Shown: positions 46,287 through 56,795, counted from the stretch's first letter. The stretch: DNA of 64,000 nt from Sphingobacterium sp. UGAL515B_05 (GCF_033097525.1 NZ_CP109907.1:3286001-3350000), one strand, 5' to 3'. Notes: a model not told the origin generated them from the letters alone. Program-made: numbers and translations.

Positions 46287-47426
46287 ATGATGAAGCAGTT
46301 CTGTATGTCCATACTCCTGGGTATTGGCGTCTGCATGTCTCTTTGTGCATTTGCGCAAAGCACAGACCTGGTTAATTGGCCAGCGCAGGCTGACCCCAGA
46401 TTAATAGGTGATCTTGTGGCTCAACGTTTTGTGGCAAGTCCGCATAACAGTTTTAAACCGCCAGCTCCGCCAAAAAACATTACTTATCCCGAAGTATGTG
46501 CTTGGTATGGGGCATTGAAGTATGCCGAAGTGAGCAATGATCAGAAATTGTTGACGCAATTGACACAACGTTTTATGCCCTTGTTTGACACGGAAAAGCA
46601 CCTTGTTCCGCGACCTTGGCATGTGGACTTTTCCGTCTTTGGAACGGTTCCGCTGGAAATCTATTTGCAAACGAAAAACAAAAAATTCTATACCATGGGA
46701 ATGCGTTTTGCAAATGCACAATGGTCCATTCCGATTGACTCCCCTCAGGTTGTAAAAGATAGTTATCAGAAATTTCTCGATAAAGGACTTACCTGGCAGA
46801 CCCGCTACTGGATTGACGATATGTATATGATTACCATGATTCAATCAAAAGCCTTTCAGGTAACGGGAGATCAGCACTATATTGATCGTGCAGCCCATGA
46901 AATGGTGGTCTACCTCGATACCATTCAAAAGGAAAATGGTCTTTTTTATCATGCACCGGATGCGCCTTTCTTTTGGGGCCGCGGGAATGGCTGGATGGCT
47001 GCGGGAATGAGTGAATTGCTGTATTCATTAAAGAAAGACAACCCCAATAGACCCAAAATATTGGCTGCTTACCGCAAAATGATTACAAGCCTAAAGAAGT
47101 ATCAACGTCCGGACGGCCTTTGGGGGCAATTGATTGATAAACCTGAATCCTGGGTAGAAACTTCGGGTTCTGCCATGTTCACTTATGCCATTATTATGGG
47201 CATAAGACAGGGATGGCTCGATGCGGAGGAGTATACGCCGATCGCACGCAAGGCATGGATTGCTCTGACGGGCTACATCAACAAAGATGGCGATATCAGC
47301 AACGTTTGTGAAGGTACCAACCGAAAAAATGATTACCAGTACTACCTTGATCGAAAACAGAAAACAGGGGATATGCACGGCCAGGCGCCCATACTATGGT
47401 GTGTGTACGCTTTATTAAAAAAATAA
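46287..47426 (+). CDS. Glycoside hydrolase family 105/88 (unsaturated uronyl hydrolase)
   Basis: 379 residues with a signal peptide (MSLCAFAQSTDLV); start at 46287 or the adjacent Met (46290). (alpha/alpha)6 barrel with the family signature WGRGNGWMAAGMSELLYSL (residues ~230-250) and catalytic Asp in WIDDMYMITMIQSKA (residues ~175). These enzymes remove the 4,5-unsaturated uronic acid that polysaccharide lyases leave at the non-reducing end. Here it starts the locus that also encodes a PL6 lyase, which fits a lyase-hydrolase pathway. Whether the substrate comes from alginate, chondroitin or rhamnogalacturonan is open. Confidence 0.88.
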   Translation: MMKQFCMSILLGIGVCMSLCAFAQSTDLVNWPAQADPRLIGDLVAQRFVASPHNSFKPPAPPKNITYPEVCAWYGALKYAEVSNDQKLLTQLTQRFMPLFDTEKHLVPRPWHVDFSVFGTVPLEIYLQTKNKKFYTMGMRFANAQWSIPIDSPQVVKDSYQKFLDKGLTWQTRYWIDDMYMITMIQSKAFQVTGDQHYIDRAAHEMVVYLDTIQKENGLFYHAPDAPFFWGRGNGWMAAGMSELLYSLKKDNPNRPKILAAYRKMITSLKKYQRPDGLWGQLIDKPESWVETSGSAMFTYAIIMGIRQGWLDAEEYTPIARKAWIALTGYINKDGDISNVCEGTNRKNDYQYYLDRKQKTGDMHGQAPILWCVYALLKK

Positions 47427-47432
47427 CCAGCT

Positions 47433-49565
47433 ATGATGAGATTATGGACAATTTTGCTGCTTTTGTTGGCGACAGCAGCATCGGCACAACCTATTCGTTG
47501 GCAGGAACAATATCCCGGTGTTTGGAAAGGAACATTTGGCAAACCCGATAATTATACGCTGCTATCTGCAGCGGGCGCTACACCTCAAGCTGCGACCCTC
47601 GAACGGTTGCAATCTGTCGATTTTCCATTGCCCAAGATGGAGGTGCATGCCGAACTGATCGATGGTAAAACATACCTGCGGTTCCCGCTGCAAAAAAACG
47701 AACAGATCTACGGACTGGGACTTAATTTTCAGACGGTACATCAGCGGGGGAAGATCCTTAACCTGCATGTCGACCATTACGGTGGCAAAGATAATGGGCG
47801 CACCCATGCACCTGTTCCGTTCTACGTCTCTTCCAGAGGATATGGTATATTGGTCAACTCAGCACAATATTTAACGTATTATGTGGGAACAGGCGTACGG
47901 AAAGATGCTAAAGTTCCAGCAGAAGTAAAAGATCGCAATACCGATAAAAGTTGGAACTCCCGGCCTTACTCCGATGCGGTGGAAGTATACGTCCCTACAG
48001 AAGGGGCCGAAGTTTATGTATTTGCAGGCATCAATCCGCTCGATGCCATAAAACGCTATAATCTCTTTTGTGGTGGTGCCCTGCCGCCGAAATGGGGGCT
48101 TGGTTTTACGCAACGTGTACAAAAGCTTTATACGGCAGATGAGGTGATTAAGGAGGTGGCGGAATTTGAGGAACATGGCTTCCCGCTTGATTTTATCGGT
48201 CTCGAACCCGGCTGGCAGTCCAAGGCTTACCCTTGCTCATTTGAATGGGATAAGGGACGTTTTCCAAATCCGGAAGCCTTGGTAAAGAAACTGGCCGATA
48301 AAGGTGTGCGCCTGAACCTCTGGACTAATCCGTATGTCTCACCCGACGCTCCCATTAGCAAATCTATTGAGCCTTTTACCGGTTCGCATACAGTATGGAA
48401 TGGGACCGTTCCTGATTTGAATCACGCAGACGCAAAACGCATCCTTGCAGGCCAACTGAGCCGTTCGCAGATCGATATTGGCATCAGCGGATATAAGATT
48501 GACGAGGTCGATGGTTACGACTACTACCTATGGCCCGATATGGCCAAATTTCCCTCAGGTATCAGTGGGATACAAATGCGGCAAACCTATGGTGTACTTG
48601 CACAAAAATTGACCGACAGCCTATACCGCCAGCAGAATAAACGAACGTTTGGGCTGGTGCGTGCATCGAACGCCGGAGCCAACAATATGCCCTATGTGAT
48701 CTATAACGACTATTATAGTCATCAGGACTTTATCACTGCACTGGTCAATAGCGGGTTTTGCGGCGTATTGTGGACACCGGAGGTAAGGGGCTCCAAAACA
48801 GGCGAGGAATGGTTGCGCCGTTTCCAGACTGTTGTATTCTCACCAATGGCCATGATCAATGCTTGGTCGAGCGGAACAAAACCCTGGTCTTTTCCTGAAG
48901 TGGCCGAAAAAGTGAAGTACTATGCGCAGTTGCGGATGGAATTGATGCCTTACCTCTATTCTGAATTTGCAAAATATCATTTTGAAGGAGCACCTCCCTT
49001 TCGGGCCATGGTGCTGGAAGAGGGATTTCAGGGGCAAACAAACGCAAGCCTGAGCAATCAGGATCTGGAAACAAATCCTTATCTGGAAGCGGTAAACAAG
49101 GAGATAAAAGATCAGTACATGTGTGGTGAATATCTGTTGGTGGCGCCTTTATTTACAGGCGAGTCTACTAGAAAGGTGCTTTTGCCTAAGGGCAACTGGT
49201 ATGATTTCTATTCGGGCCGTTATGTCGGTAATGGCGAGGAAATCGTTGCCAAACCCGAAGACGATCGGATACCCGTCTATGTAAAAGATGGTGGCATTAT
49301 TCCAATGACGACAGCACGGCTTCATGCGCCTGCAGCAGGAGAAAAAGTGAACCTGATTATCCGACATTATGGGGAGAAGGAGGGGATGTATAACCTGTAT
49401 GACGATGATGGTCTGAGTTTCGATTATGAAAAAGGGGCCTATTCTTGGCGTAGGATAGTCCTGAAAAGAAATGCGTCCGGGAAACTGGAAGGCGATATCT
49501 CGGCACCAGCCAAAAATAAACCGAATACGATAGGTACAATAAAGTTTGAATTTATGGGGCAATGA
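47433..49565 (+). CDS. Glycoside hydrolase family 31
   Basis: 710 residues with a signal peptide (TAASAQPIRWQEQ). N-terminal beta-sandwich (QIYGLGLNFQTVHQRGKILN), (beta/alpha)8 catalytic domain with GFPLDFIGLEPGWQ and nucleophile Asp in ISGYKIDEVDGYDYY (canonical GH31 is W-D-x-x-E), and C-terminal sandwich domains (PVYVKDGGIIPM). Family 31 includes alpha-glucosidases, alpha-xylosidases and others; the specificity cannot be assigned. It starts 6 bases after the GH105/88 gene, so they are co-transcribed. Confidence 0.88.
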   Translation: MMRLWTILLLLLATAASAQPIRWQEQYPGVWKGTFGKPDNYTLLSAAGATPQAATLERLQSVDFPLPKMEVHAELIDGKTYLRFPLQKNEQIYGLGLNFQTVHQRGKILNLHVDHYGGKDNGRTHAPVPFYVSSRGYGILVNSAQYLTYYVGTGVRKDAKVPAEVKDRNTDKSWNSRPYSDAVEVYVPTEGAEVYVFAGINPLDAIKRYNLFCGGALPPKWGLGFTQRVQKLYTADEVIKEVAEFEEHGFPLDFIGLEPGWQSKAYPCSFEWDKGRFPNPEALVKKLADKGVRLNLWTNPYVSPDAPISKSIEPFTGSHTVWNGTVPDLNHADAKRILAGQLSRSQIDIGISGYKIDEVDGYDYYLWPDMAKFPSGISGIQMRQTYGVLAQKLTDSLYRQQNKRTFGLVRASNAGANNMPYVIYNDYYSHQDFITALVNSGFCGVLWTPEVRGSKTGEEWLRRFQTVVFSPMAMINAWSSGTKPWSFPEVAEKVKYYAQLRMELMPYLYSEFAKYHFEGAPPFRAMVLEEGFQGQTNASLSNQDLETNPYLEAVNKEIKDQYMCGEYLLVAPLFTGESTRKVLLPKGNWYDFYSGRYVGNGEEIVAKPEDDRIPVYVKDGGIIPMTTARLHAPAAGEKVNLIIRHYGEKEGMYNLYDDDGLSFDYEKGAYSWRRIVLKRNASGKLEGDISAPAKNKPNTIGTIKFEFMGQ

Positions 49566-49769
49566 TATTGTTTTGAACAATAAGCTATGTTTTAAGCCCC
49601 TAAAAACCATTTTTTACCGCTAAAAAGACCAAAAAATACACTGTTTAACCTCGCAGATAGACTGATATTTGAGGTAACTGATTATAAAAAATAACCAATT
49701 TATTAAATGCATGGCTGGGGTATCGATCATCTTCTCATGATAGACAATCGCCATAAAAACTGATTTATT

Positions 49770-52700
49770 ATGATAAAAAGTATCACAAAAATGGGGTGCT
49801 TTGTACTCTTCCTATTTCTAGCCTTGGGGAGTATAGGCTTACCGGTCTTTGCCCAACAAAACATTCGGCTTTCAGGAAAGGTGACCAACAAAAAAGGAGA
49901 GGCATTGCAGGGAGTCACTGTTCGTATAAAAGGGAAAAGCCAGGGGACAAGCACAGATGCCACGGGGAAGTATCAGCTTGATGTTGTATCATCCAGTACC
50001 GTTGTCTTTAGTCAAGTGGGCATGAAAGAGCAGGAGCGTACTGTCGGTAACCAGCGGCAACTTGATGTCACCTTGGAAGATAGTGACAATGCGCTGGATG
50101 AGATTGTTGTTACGGGTTATGGTGGTGTTGCAAAGAAACGTGACCTTACGGGCGCTATCTCTTCCGTCAACGCAAAGAAAATAGAAGAACGTCAGCCTAT
50201 TAACCTTTTCGATGCCTTACAGGGGCAGGCTGCCGGAGTCCTTATTGTCAATGACGGTGGTGGGGCACCTGGGGCGACAGGATCTATTCAGGTGCGGGGT
50301 ACCTCCACGTTGAATGGGGGAAATGGTCCTTTATATTTGGTCGATGGAGTAATTAACCCCGATGGTGCCACCATAAATCCAACAGATATCGAGAATATCG
50401 AGGTCCTCAAAGATGCTGCTTCGGCATCTATTTATGGATCGCGTGCAGCCAATGGCGTTATCCTTATCACAACCAAGCGTGGATCAGAGGGAAGACCCAT
50501 GGTTAATGTTAATTACAATCATCTTTTCGGCCGTCTAGCTCATTATATCCCAGTAAGTAACTCTGCTGAAGTAAGGGCTTTCCGATATATTCAAGGCCTC
50601 AATACCAATACGGATTCCATCAACCCAAGTTTCAATTCGGATAACGATTTACAAAGACTCTTGTTGGGAAATCTTGCTCAAAAGAAGGAAATCAAGATGA
50701 GCGTTTCCGGTGGTCAGAAAAATCTCCGATACTACAGCAGTTTGAATTACCTGGATGATAAATCGATCATCTTGAATAGTTACGCCAAGCGTTTACAGTC
50801 ACGTATCAATGTTGAATATCAGTTTTCATCCAAATTGAGGTATTCCAACAATATTTCTTTTTCCTGGCAAAAAGGCAATACCATTCCCATCGGCAATACG
50901 ATCCGTGTCGTGATGGACCGTCCGGCATATTCCTTAATTTACTATCCCGATGGCTCTTTAACAAGTTACATCGGTTCGAAGCGAAATCCTGTCGCCAACG
51001 CCTTGTTTGAAAAAAATATCGATGAAACCTATTCCGGACAATTGAACAATCAGTTAGATTATCAAATTCGGGACGACCTGAAATTTACGACCTTGTTTAA
51101 TGTGCGGTTGGACAATTTACAGAATACCCAATTCTCACCTCGTTTTTTATCGGCAAACAAGGATCAGAATAGCGGAACAAACGAGTTTAATAAAACGTTC
51201 ACCTGGGAGTTTCAATCCTATCTGAATTATAGCAAGACTTTTGCACAGGACCATAATGTGACGGCCTTATTAGGGTTCAGTTCGGATCGTAGACGCTATG
51301 ACCGTTTTCATTCTGAATATATGAATAGCGTAAATGAGGAAGTTCTGGTGACTTTTCCGGATTACCTCACGCCGTCAAAAACCTATACCACAGCAACGGC
51401 CAACGCATCTGCCTCTATTTTTAGCCGGGTTGGCTACAATTACAAAGGACGTTATCTCGTTCAGGGATCCTACAGAAGGGATGGTTCATCGCGGTTCGGC
51501 GCAGCAAATAAATGGGGGAACTTTCTCTCAGCATCTGCTGCCTGGCGTTTTTCGGACGAGAATTTCATGAAATGGGCGAAGCCGGCATTGGTAGATGCTA
51601 AATTAAGGTATAGCATTGGACAGCTTGGAAACGATAAGGTCGGCGATTATGAATCGTATACCAAAGTGGCCTTCGGCGGGTCTTATAATGGTGTTGGCGG
51701 AGCTGCATTGACCAGTACATTTGGAAATAATCGAATCAAATGGGAAACAACCACCCAGAACAATGTGGGCTTAGACCTTACTTTCTTAAATGGACGATTG
51801 GGATTTACGGCAGATTACTATGTCAAGACTACAACAGATTTACTGTATCCACGAGAGCTTGCAAAGGAAACCGGTTACGCAAAAGTGAATGTCAACCTGG
51901 GAACGATTCGTAACCGCGGAATGGAGTTTGTAATTAGTGGAAAACCAATTGTAACACGTGATTTCAGCTGGGAAGTGAATGGTAATATTTCTTTTGAACG
52001 GGGTAAGATTGTGAAGCTGGCCGATGGAATCCCATTTTTCCCGGGCAATAAATGGTACGCGGAAGAAGGCGGCCGTATCGGAAATTTCTACGGCTGGCGC
52101 AATTTAGGGGTGTATGCCTGGGACGAGTCCAATGCCTACAATGATAATTGGGAGAAATTGACACTTGTACTTGACGATCAGGGCAAACCCATGTATCGTG
52201 ATGGAAAAGCAGTCTATACCTTCAATGGTAGTGATTACCAGGGTACAGTACATCAGCTATATGCGCCCGACGGTAAACTGAAAGGTGGAGATGCTGAATG
52301 GCTTAACAATAAGAAAGATAGTTTGATCAATGACGAAGACCGTATGATCCTCGGCAACGCGACACCCGATTTCTATTTTGGTTTTATGCAGACCTTTAGA
52401 TACAAACGATTTACCCTAAATGTACTCTTTAATGGTTCCTTTGGCGGTGAAGTTTATAATGCGCTGCTGCAACGTCAAAATTATCCGACCAACACAGGAG
52501 CAGGCTCTCCGGATATGGTCTATAATGTATGGCGCAAACCAGGCGATGTGGCCAAATATCCAAATTATGTGGAAAGAAACAACCGCGGAAACCTAAAAAC
52601 TAACCAAAATAGCCTTTATATCGAAGATGCAACATTTGTTCGTCTGTCAAGTGCACGCCTGGCCTATACCTTCGATCCGCAGTTGATCAACAGATTAAAA

Positions 52701-52868
52701 ATGAAAGGGCTTACAGCTTTTGTTTATGGAAGCAACCTGTTGACATGGACCAATTATAGGGGCTACGATCCCGAATTCAGTACAAACAATCCGCTGACAC
52801 CGGGAGAGGACGATGGCCGTTACCCGAGGAGACGGGAGTTTGGATTTGGCGTAAATATCAATTTTTAG
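49770..52868 (+). CDS. SusC/RagA-type TonB-linked outer membrane transporter
   Basis: 1032 residues with a signal peptide (PVFAQQNIRLSG). A CarboxypepD_reg domain (~30-110) is followed by the plug with DEIVVTGYGGVAKKRDLTGA and IEVLKDAASASIYGSRAANG. The barrel ends with RRREFGFGVNINF, the typical SusC terminus. It imports oligosaccharides bound by its SusD partner, whose gene follows 58 bases downstream. There are 204 bases of leader to the upstream GH31 gene, so an internal promoter is possible. Confidence 0.95.
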   Translation: MIKSITKMGCFVLFLFLALGSIGLPVFAQQNIRLSGKVTNKKGEALQGVTVRIKGKSQGTSTDATGKYQLDVVSSSTVVFSQVGMKEQERTVGNQRQLDVTLEDSDNALDEIVVTGYGGVAKKRDLTGAISSVNAKKIEERQPINLFDALQGQAAGVLIVNDGGGAPGATGSIQVRGTSTLNGGNGPLYLVDGVINPDGATINPTDIENIEVLKDAASASIYGSRAANGVILITTKRGSEGRPMVNVNYNHLFGRLAHYIPVSNSAEVRAFRYIQGLNTNTDSINPSFNSDNDLQRLLLGNLAQKKEIKMSVSGGQKNLRYYSSLNYLDDKSIILNSYAKRLQSRINVEYQFSSKLRYSNNISFSWQKGNTIPIGNTIRVVMDRPAYSLIYYPDGSLTSYIGSKRNPVANALFEKNIDETYSGQLNNQLDYQIRDDLKFTTLFNVRLDNLQNTQFSPRFLSANKDQNSGTNEFNKTFTWEFQSYLNYSKTFAQDHNVTALLGFSSDRRRYDRFHSEYMNSVNEEVLVTFPDYLTPSKTYTTATANASASIFSRVGYNYKGRYLVQGSYRRDGSSRFGAANKWGNFLSASAAWRFSDENFMKWAKPALVDAKLRYSIGQLGNDKVGDYESYTKVAFGGSYNGVGGAALTSTFGNNRIKWETTTQNNVGLDLTFLNGRLGFTADYYVKTTTDLLYPRELAKETGYAKVNVNLGTIRNRGMEFVISGKPIVTRDFSWEVNGNISFERGKIVKLADGIPFFPGNKWYAEEGGRIGNFYGWRNLGVYAWDESNAYNDNWEKLTLVLDDQGKPMYRDGKAVYTFNGSDYQGTVHQLYAPDGKLKGGDAEWLNNKKDSLINDEDRMILGNATPDFYFGFMQTFRYKRFTLNVLFNGSFGGEVYNALLQRQNYPTNTGAGSPDMVYNVWRKPGDVAKYPNYVERNNRGNLKTNQNSLYIEDATFVRLSSARLAYTFDPQLINRLKMKGLTAFVYGSNLLTWTNYRGYDPEFSTNNPLTPGEDDGRYPRRREFGFGVNINF

Positions 52869-52926
52869 CATTTATCGATTAGGGTAAGTTCCGTCTGAAG
52901 GATGGGACAGATAAAATATTTTTGAC

Positions 52927-54489
52927 ATGAAAACAAAGATCTTAGCACTGTTACTGCTGTCAGCTACATTGGGAGGCTGTAACAAATTTTTGGAAGAGAA
53001 ACCGCTGGCCGAAGTTGCGCTGGACCAGCATTATAAAAACTTATACGATGTGCAGGCCGCAATAGCCGGCATGTATAGCGCCTTTCAGCTTGAAATGGTC
53101 GGTAAGGGAAATTATCAGGACAATAAAGACAGTTATCTCGAAAAATACCTGTATTGGGGCGAGTATCGTGCCGATAATTTTGACCGTGCAATTAGTTACA
53201 CCAAAGACTATGTGGACGAGATCGTATTAAATAGCCTTACGCCAACCAACCAGTTTTCAGACTGGAGCGGGCTCTATACCGCCATCGGGCGTATCAATAA
53301 CAATATCAAGTATATTCCAAAGGCAGCCGAGTTGGATAGCCGTATTACCCCGGAGATGCTTAAGGATTATCTCGCGCAGTGTTATGCGCTTCGAGCGATG
53401 TGTTATTTCTATCTCGTCCGTGTTTGGGGTGATGCTCCGATATGGCTTGAACCTTATGAGGATGTACAGCAGCCCGCTGCCAGCGCACGTGAACCGAAAG
53501 ATAAGATATTGAACGAGGTCATTATTCCAGATCTGGAAAAAGCCTATTCTTTGGTCGATAAAGATGCGAAAAACGCCCTATGGACAATCGGCGGGGCAGG
53601 AATATGTGCGATCATGTGTGATGTGTATATGTGGAAAAAGGACTATCAAAATGCAACAAAATGGATCACACGCCTGTTTTTGACAAAGTCTCCTACAGGA
53701 GTGAGCTATGCCGGAACCAATGAAACCAATTTGCAGGATGGCGCAAGCTGGAAGACCATTTTTGTCAATCCAACTTCCAGTAAAGAAACAATTTGGAGTA
53801 TCCATTGGGATTACTTAAAAAATGGCTGTGCCTGTATGCAAACGTCGTGGTCTCCCAATAATAAGCAGATCATAGTCGATGAAGGAGTGTGGGCAACCTG
53901 GTTTCAGCCACAAACGACAACCTCGCCAAGCCCTGATATTAGACCACAACAAACATTGGATGTCTATTTTGGATTGCCAAGCAACAAGAGAGATCGCTTT
54001 ATCAAGTGGTATCCCACTGATGCCAACCCAACCAAAGCAGATCCATGGCCAGTGACAAATCAGGCCCTACCGGTTTATTTGACCATGTACCGGCTGAGTG
54101 ACATGTATCTCTTATACGCTGAAGCGTTGAATGGCCTCGGGGACCGCACCGATGCCCTGAAATATTTAAACTTTGTCCGCAAGCGTGCACGCCTGCCACA
54201 GTATGATGCGAATGATGCAACTATTGCCACAAGCTACCAGTTGGAAACAGCGATTTTGGATGAACGTCGTCTGGAACTTTTTGGTGAAGGTAAAAGGTGG
54301 TTTGATCTGGTGCGCACCGGACGTGTGAAAGAAGTGATGGATCCGATCTTGAAACGTAGACAGGAAGAAGCAGGTAACTTAGATAAACCTGGATTTCTAG
54401 ATCCAACAAACAGAGTGTATTGGCCTATTCACCGGAATGTTTTAAACTCCAATAAATCATTGGTTCAAAATCCCGGATATACAGATTAA
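52927..54489 (+). CDS. SusD/RagB-type surface glycan-binding lipoprotein
   Basis: 520 residues. Lipobox LSATLGGC (Cys20), then the SusD fold: KFLEEKPLAEVALDQHYKNL, SRITPEMLKDYLAQCYALRA, MCYFYLVRVWGDAPIWLEPY and, near the C-terminus, ERRLELFGEGKRWFDLVRTG. Anchored in the outer membrane as a lid on SusC. Follows susC as usual. Confidence 0.95.
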   Translation: MKTKILALLLLSATLGGCNKFLEEKPLAEVALDQHYKNLYDVQAAIAGMYSAFQLEMVGKGNYQDNKDSYLEKYLYWGEYRADNFDRAISYTKDYVDEIVLNSLTPTNQFSDWSGLYTAIGRINNNIKYIPKAAELDSRITPEMLKDYLAQCYALRAMCYFYLVRVWGDAPIWLEPYEDVQQPAASAREPKDKILNEVIIPDLEKAYSLVDKDAKNALWTIGGAGICAIMCDVYMWKKDYQNATKWITRLFLTKSPTGVSYAGTNETNLQDGASWKTIFVNPTSSKETIWSIHWDYLKNGCACMQTSWSPNNKQIIVDEGVWATWFQPQTTTSPSPDIRPQQTLDVYFGLPSNKRDRFIKWYPTDANPTKADPWPVTNQALPVYLTMYRLSDMYLLYAEALNGLGDRTDALKYLNFVRKRARLPQYDANDATIATSYQLETAILDERRLELFGEGKRWFDLVRTGRVKEVMDPILKRRQEEAGNLDKPGFLDPTNRVYWPIHRNVLNSNKSLVQNPGYTD

Positions 54490-54513
54490 CAGAAGAATTT
54501 AAATCAGAGAGTC

Positions 54514-55281
54514 ATGAAAAGAATGTTTAAGACCAAATGGACATATAGCGCTATCATCGTAGCAAGTCTATTAATGACAAGTTGTTCACTTTTCGATTTG
54601 GAACTGCAAAAAGATTATGATTACCAACATAAAACTTTAGATCCCAATATCGGGATAAGCGCAAGGAAATTTTTGGAGAACCGATCTTATGAGACGGTAG
54701 AAAACCCAACGGATACAGTTTTCAAATGGATGCGGAAAGGCTTAGAATATGCAGGAATTCCTTTGGAAGAATTTGAAAAAAACGATCGAACCTTTATTTT
54801 CTTACATAATGAAGCCATAAAGACCTGGGATACTAAAACGAAGAAGGTGACAGCAGGCCTGTTTTTTGATTTTCCAATTGTGACCGGAGTGGACGGAACA
54901 GGCAAACCGATTACGAGACCGGCAACAAAATGGGAAGAATACAACAAAGATGATGTCCGTAACTATTTTCTTTACCTGATGCTGCAAGGGAATTACAACT
55001 TCGATAAGCTGACCATTGAAAATACCAAAGCGAAAACCATGCTTCCCGCCAATACGGTTGCCAGCAAAAGTTCTTTATTGGGATACATGAATGAAGGCAA
55101 AGGTTTTGATCAGGAAGGGCTGATGGCGTTACGTCTGGTCAATAACAGTGATTTGGCGCCGATTCAGATTAACAATAAAACCACCAATCGATCCGGGGGC
55201 TATATTGTGACCAATGGCGTGGTTCATGTCTTTGGAAGCAAGGGCAATACAACAGTTTATCCTTTTTCGGGAGCACTTTAA
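54514..55281 (+). CDS. Fasciclin-like lipoprotein in the polysaccharide locus
   Basis: 255 residues. Lipobox SLLMTSC (Cys ~24). The mature part shows a weak fasciclin (FAS1) pattern: GLEYAGIPLEEFEKNDRTFI, FLHNEAIKTW, and the closing TNGVVHVFG that resembles the NG-x-(V/I)HVID motif of FAS1. FAS1 domains take part in adhesion to glycans or other cells. Located between susD and the lyase, with a 24-base gap to susD, so it belongs to the operon. Probably a surface accessory binding protein. Confidence 0.6.
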   Translation: MKRMFKTKWTYSAIIVASLLMTSCSLFDLELQKDYDYQHKTLDPNIGISARKFLENRSYETVENPTDTVFKWMRKGLEYAGIPLEEFEKNDRTFIFLHNEAIKTWDTKTKKVTAGLFFDFPIVTGVDGTGKPITRPATKWEEYNKDDVRNYFLYLMLQGNYNFDKLTIENTKAKTMLPANTVASKSSLLGYMNEGKGFDQEGLMALRLVNNSDLAPIQINNKTTNRSGGYIVTNGVVHVFGSKGNTTVYPFSGAL

Positions 55282-55309
55282 CGAAAGAACCTTTTAAACA
55301 AATTTAAAT

Positions 55310-56773
55310 ATGATCAAAAAGAATTCAGTTATTGCTTCACTTCTGCTGCTATTGGCGGTAGGAACTAGCTGTGAGAAATCGCCAGCCGAAAAACTCACTT
55401 TAAACAGTATTGCCTGTGTGCAATGCCACACCATTCAGTCGGCAGCGGATCTTCAGGCACTGAGCTTACAGCCCGGAGACACGGTCATCATGAAGTCCGG
55501 CCAATGGACCAATCAGGAACTAACCTTCAGTGCTCAGGGGACAAAACAGCAGCCTATTGTATTGATGGCAGAGCAGCGGGGGGCAGTTATCATGAAAGGT
55601 ACTTCTTCTGTTAGTATCACGGGACAATGGTTAGTTGTGGATGGACTCGTATTTCAGGAAGGGTATACGACAGGCAAAAATGTGGTGGATTTTACTTCTT
55701 CCTCTTCAAACTGCCGCCTTACCAATACGTCAATTGTGGACTACAATCCGCCGGCAGCAACCACCGACTACCGTTGGGTTTCCATTAACGGTTCCTACCA
55801 TCGCATTGACCACTGCTATTTAAAAGGAAAGACCCATCAGGGACCGACCATGGTCGTATGGGGGACCAGTAAACCAATGAAACACCGAATTGATCACAAC
55901 TTCTTTGGTGAGCGTGCTGCGGTACCGGACAATGGTGGGGAAACCATCCGTGTCGGAACCAGCGACTGGTCAATGACAAATGCACTGACAACTATTGAAG
56001 ATAATATTTTCCAGCGCTGTAACGGTGAAACGGAAATTATATCCAATAAGATGGGAGCCGATACGATCCGCAACAACTATTTCTATGAAAGCCAAGGAAC
56101 TTTATGTCTGCGGCATGGCAATGGATCTGCCGTTTATGGCAACTATTTTGTTGGCAATGGCAATAGCGCCGCTGGCGGTATTCGTATCATCGGTGAAGAT
56201 CATCTTGTCTACAACAATTACTTCCAGAATATGGCCGGCACGGGACAAAAAGCTGCGTTGGCCATCATGGACGGTGTACCAAATTCACCTTTAAGCGGTT
56301 ACTTTCAGGTAAAACGCGTAAAAGTTGTTGCCAATACCATGATCAAGTGTAAGCAGTCATTTGATATAGGGTCAGGTAAAGGTGGCAATAGCCGGACATT
56401 GCCGCCGACGGATGGGCATATCGCAAATAATGTGGTTTCACAATCTGCCCAGTCTACCATGTTGACCTTTACCGATCAACCGGTCAATTTTGTGTATCAG
56501 GGAAATATTGTTTTTGATGTACCGACAAGTCAACAGCTGCCGGCTGGATTTACCCGAGTTAATCCACAGTACACACTAACAACAGATGGCATCTATGAGC
56601 CTACGAGTAGCAGCCCGGTATTGGGTGCCTTTGTGGGGAATTATCCTTTTGCTGCGGCAGCAGATGCTAGAGCGCCTAAACTGGATACAAAACACCGCGA
56701 TCTGCTGAAAGCCCAAAATGTAGGTCCTGTATTTATGACCGGCCTGGGAAATAGTTTGGTCATTAATCCTTAA
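55310..56773 (+). CDS. Polysaccharide lyase family 6 (chondroitinase B/alginate lyase-like)
   Basis: 487 residues. Lipobox LLAVGTSC (Cys ~21). Right-handed parallel beta-helix with repeated turns: GDTVIMKSGQWTNQELTFSA, QQPIVLMAEQRGAVIMKGTS, NCRLTNTSIVDYNPPAATTD, KGKTHQGPTMVVWGTSKPM, GNYFVGNGNSAAGGIRIIGE. The PL6 motif of chondroitinase B-type lyases (GKTHQGPT, HRIDHNFFGERA) is visible. It cleaves a uronic acid polysaccharide by beta-elimination and gives the unsaturated ends that the GH105/88 enzyme removes. Last gene of the operon; strong terminator after it. Confidence 0.88.
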   Translation: MIKKNSVIASLLLLLAVGTSCEKSPAEKLTLNSIACVQCHTIQSAADLQALSLQPGDTVIMKSGQWTNQELTFSAQGTKQQPIVLMAEQRGAVIMKGTSSVSITGQWLVVDGLVFQEGYTTGKNVVDFTSSSSNCRLTNTSIVDYNPPAATTDYRWVSINGSYHRIDHCYLKGKTHQGPTMVVWGTSKPMKHRIDHNFFGERAAVPDNGGETIRVGTSDWSMTNALTTIEDNIFQRCNGETEIISNKMGADTIRNNYFYESQGTLCLRHGNGSAVYGNYFVGNGNSAAGGIRIIGEDHLVYNNYFQNMAGTGQKAALAIMDGVPNSPLSGYFQVKRVKVVANTMIKCKQSFDIGSGKGGNSRTLPPTDGHIANNVVSQSAQSTMLTFTDQPVNFVYQGNIVFDVPTSQQLPAGFTRVNPQYTLTTDGIYEPTSSSPVLGAFVGNYPFAAAADARAPKLDTKHRDLLKAQNVGPVFMTGLGNSLVINP

Positions 56774-56795
56774 AAAAAACTAAACATTATTTTAT

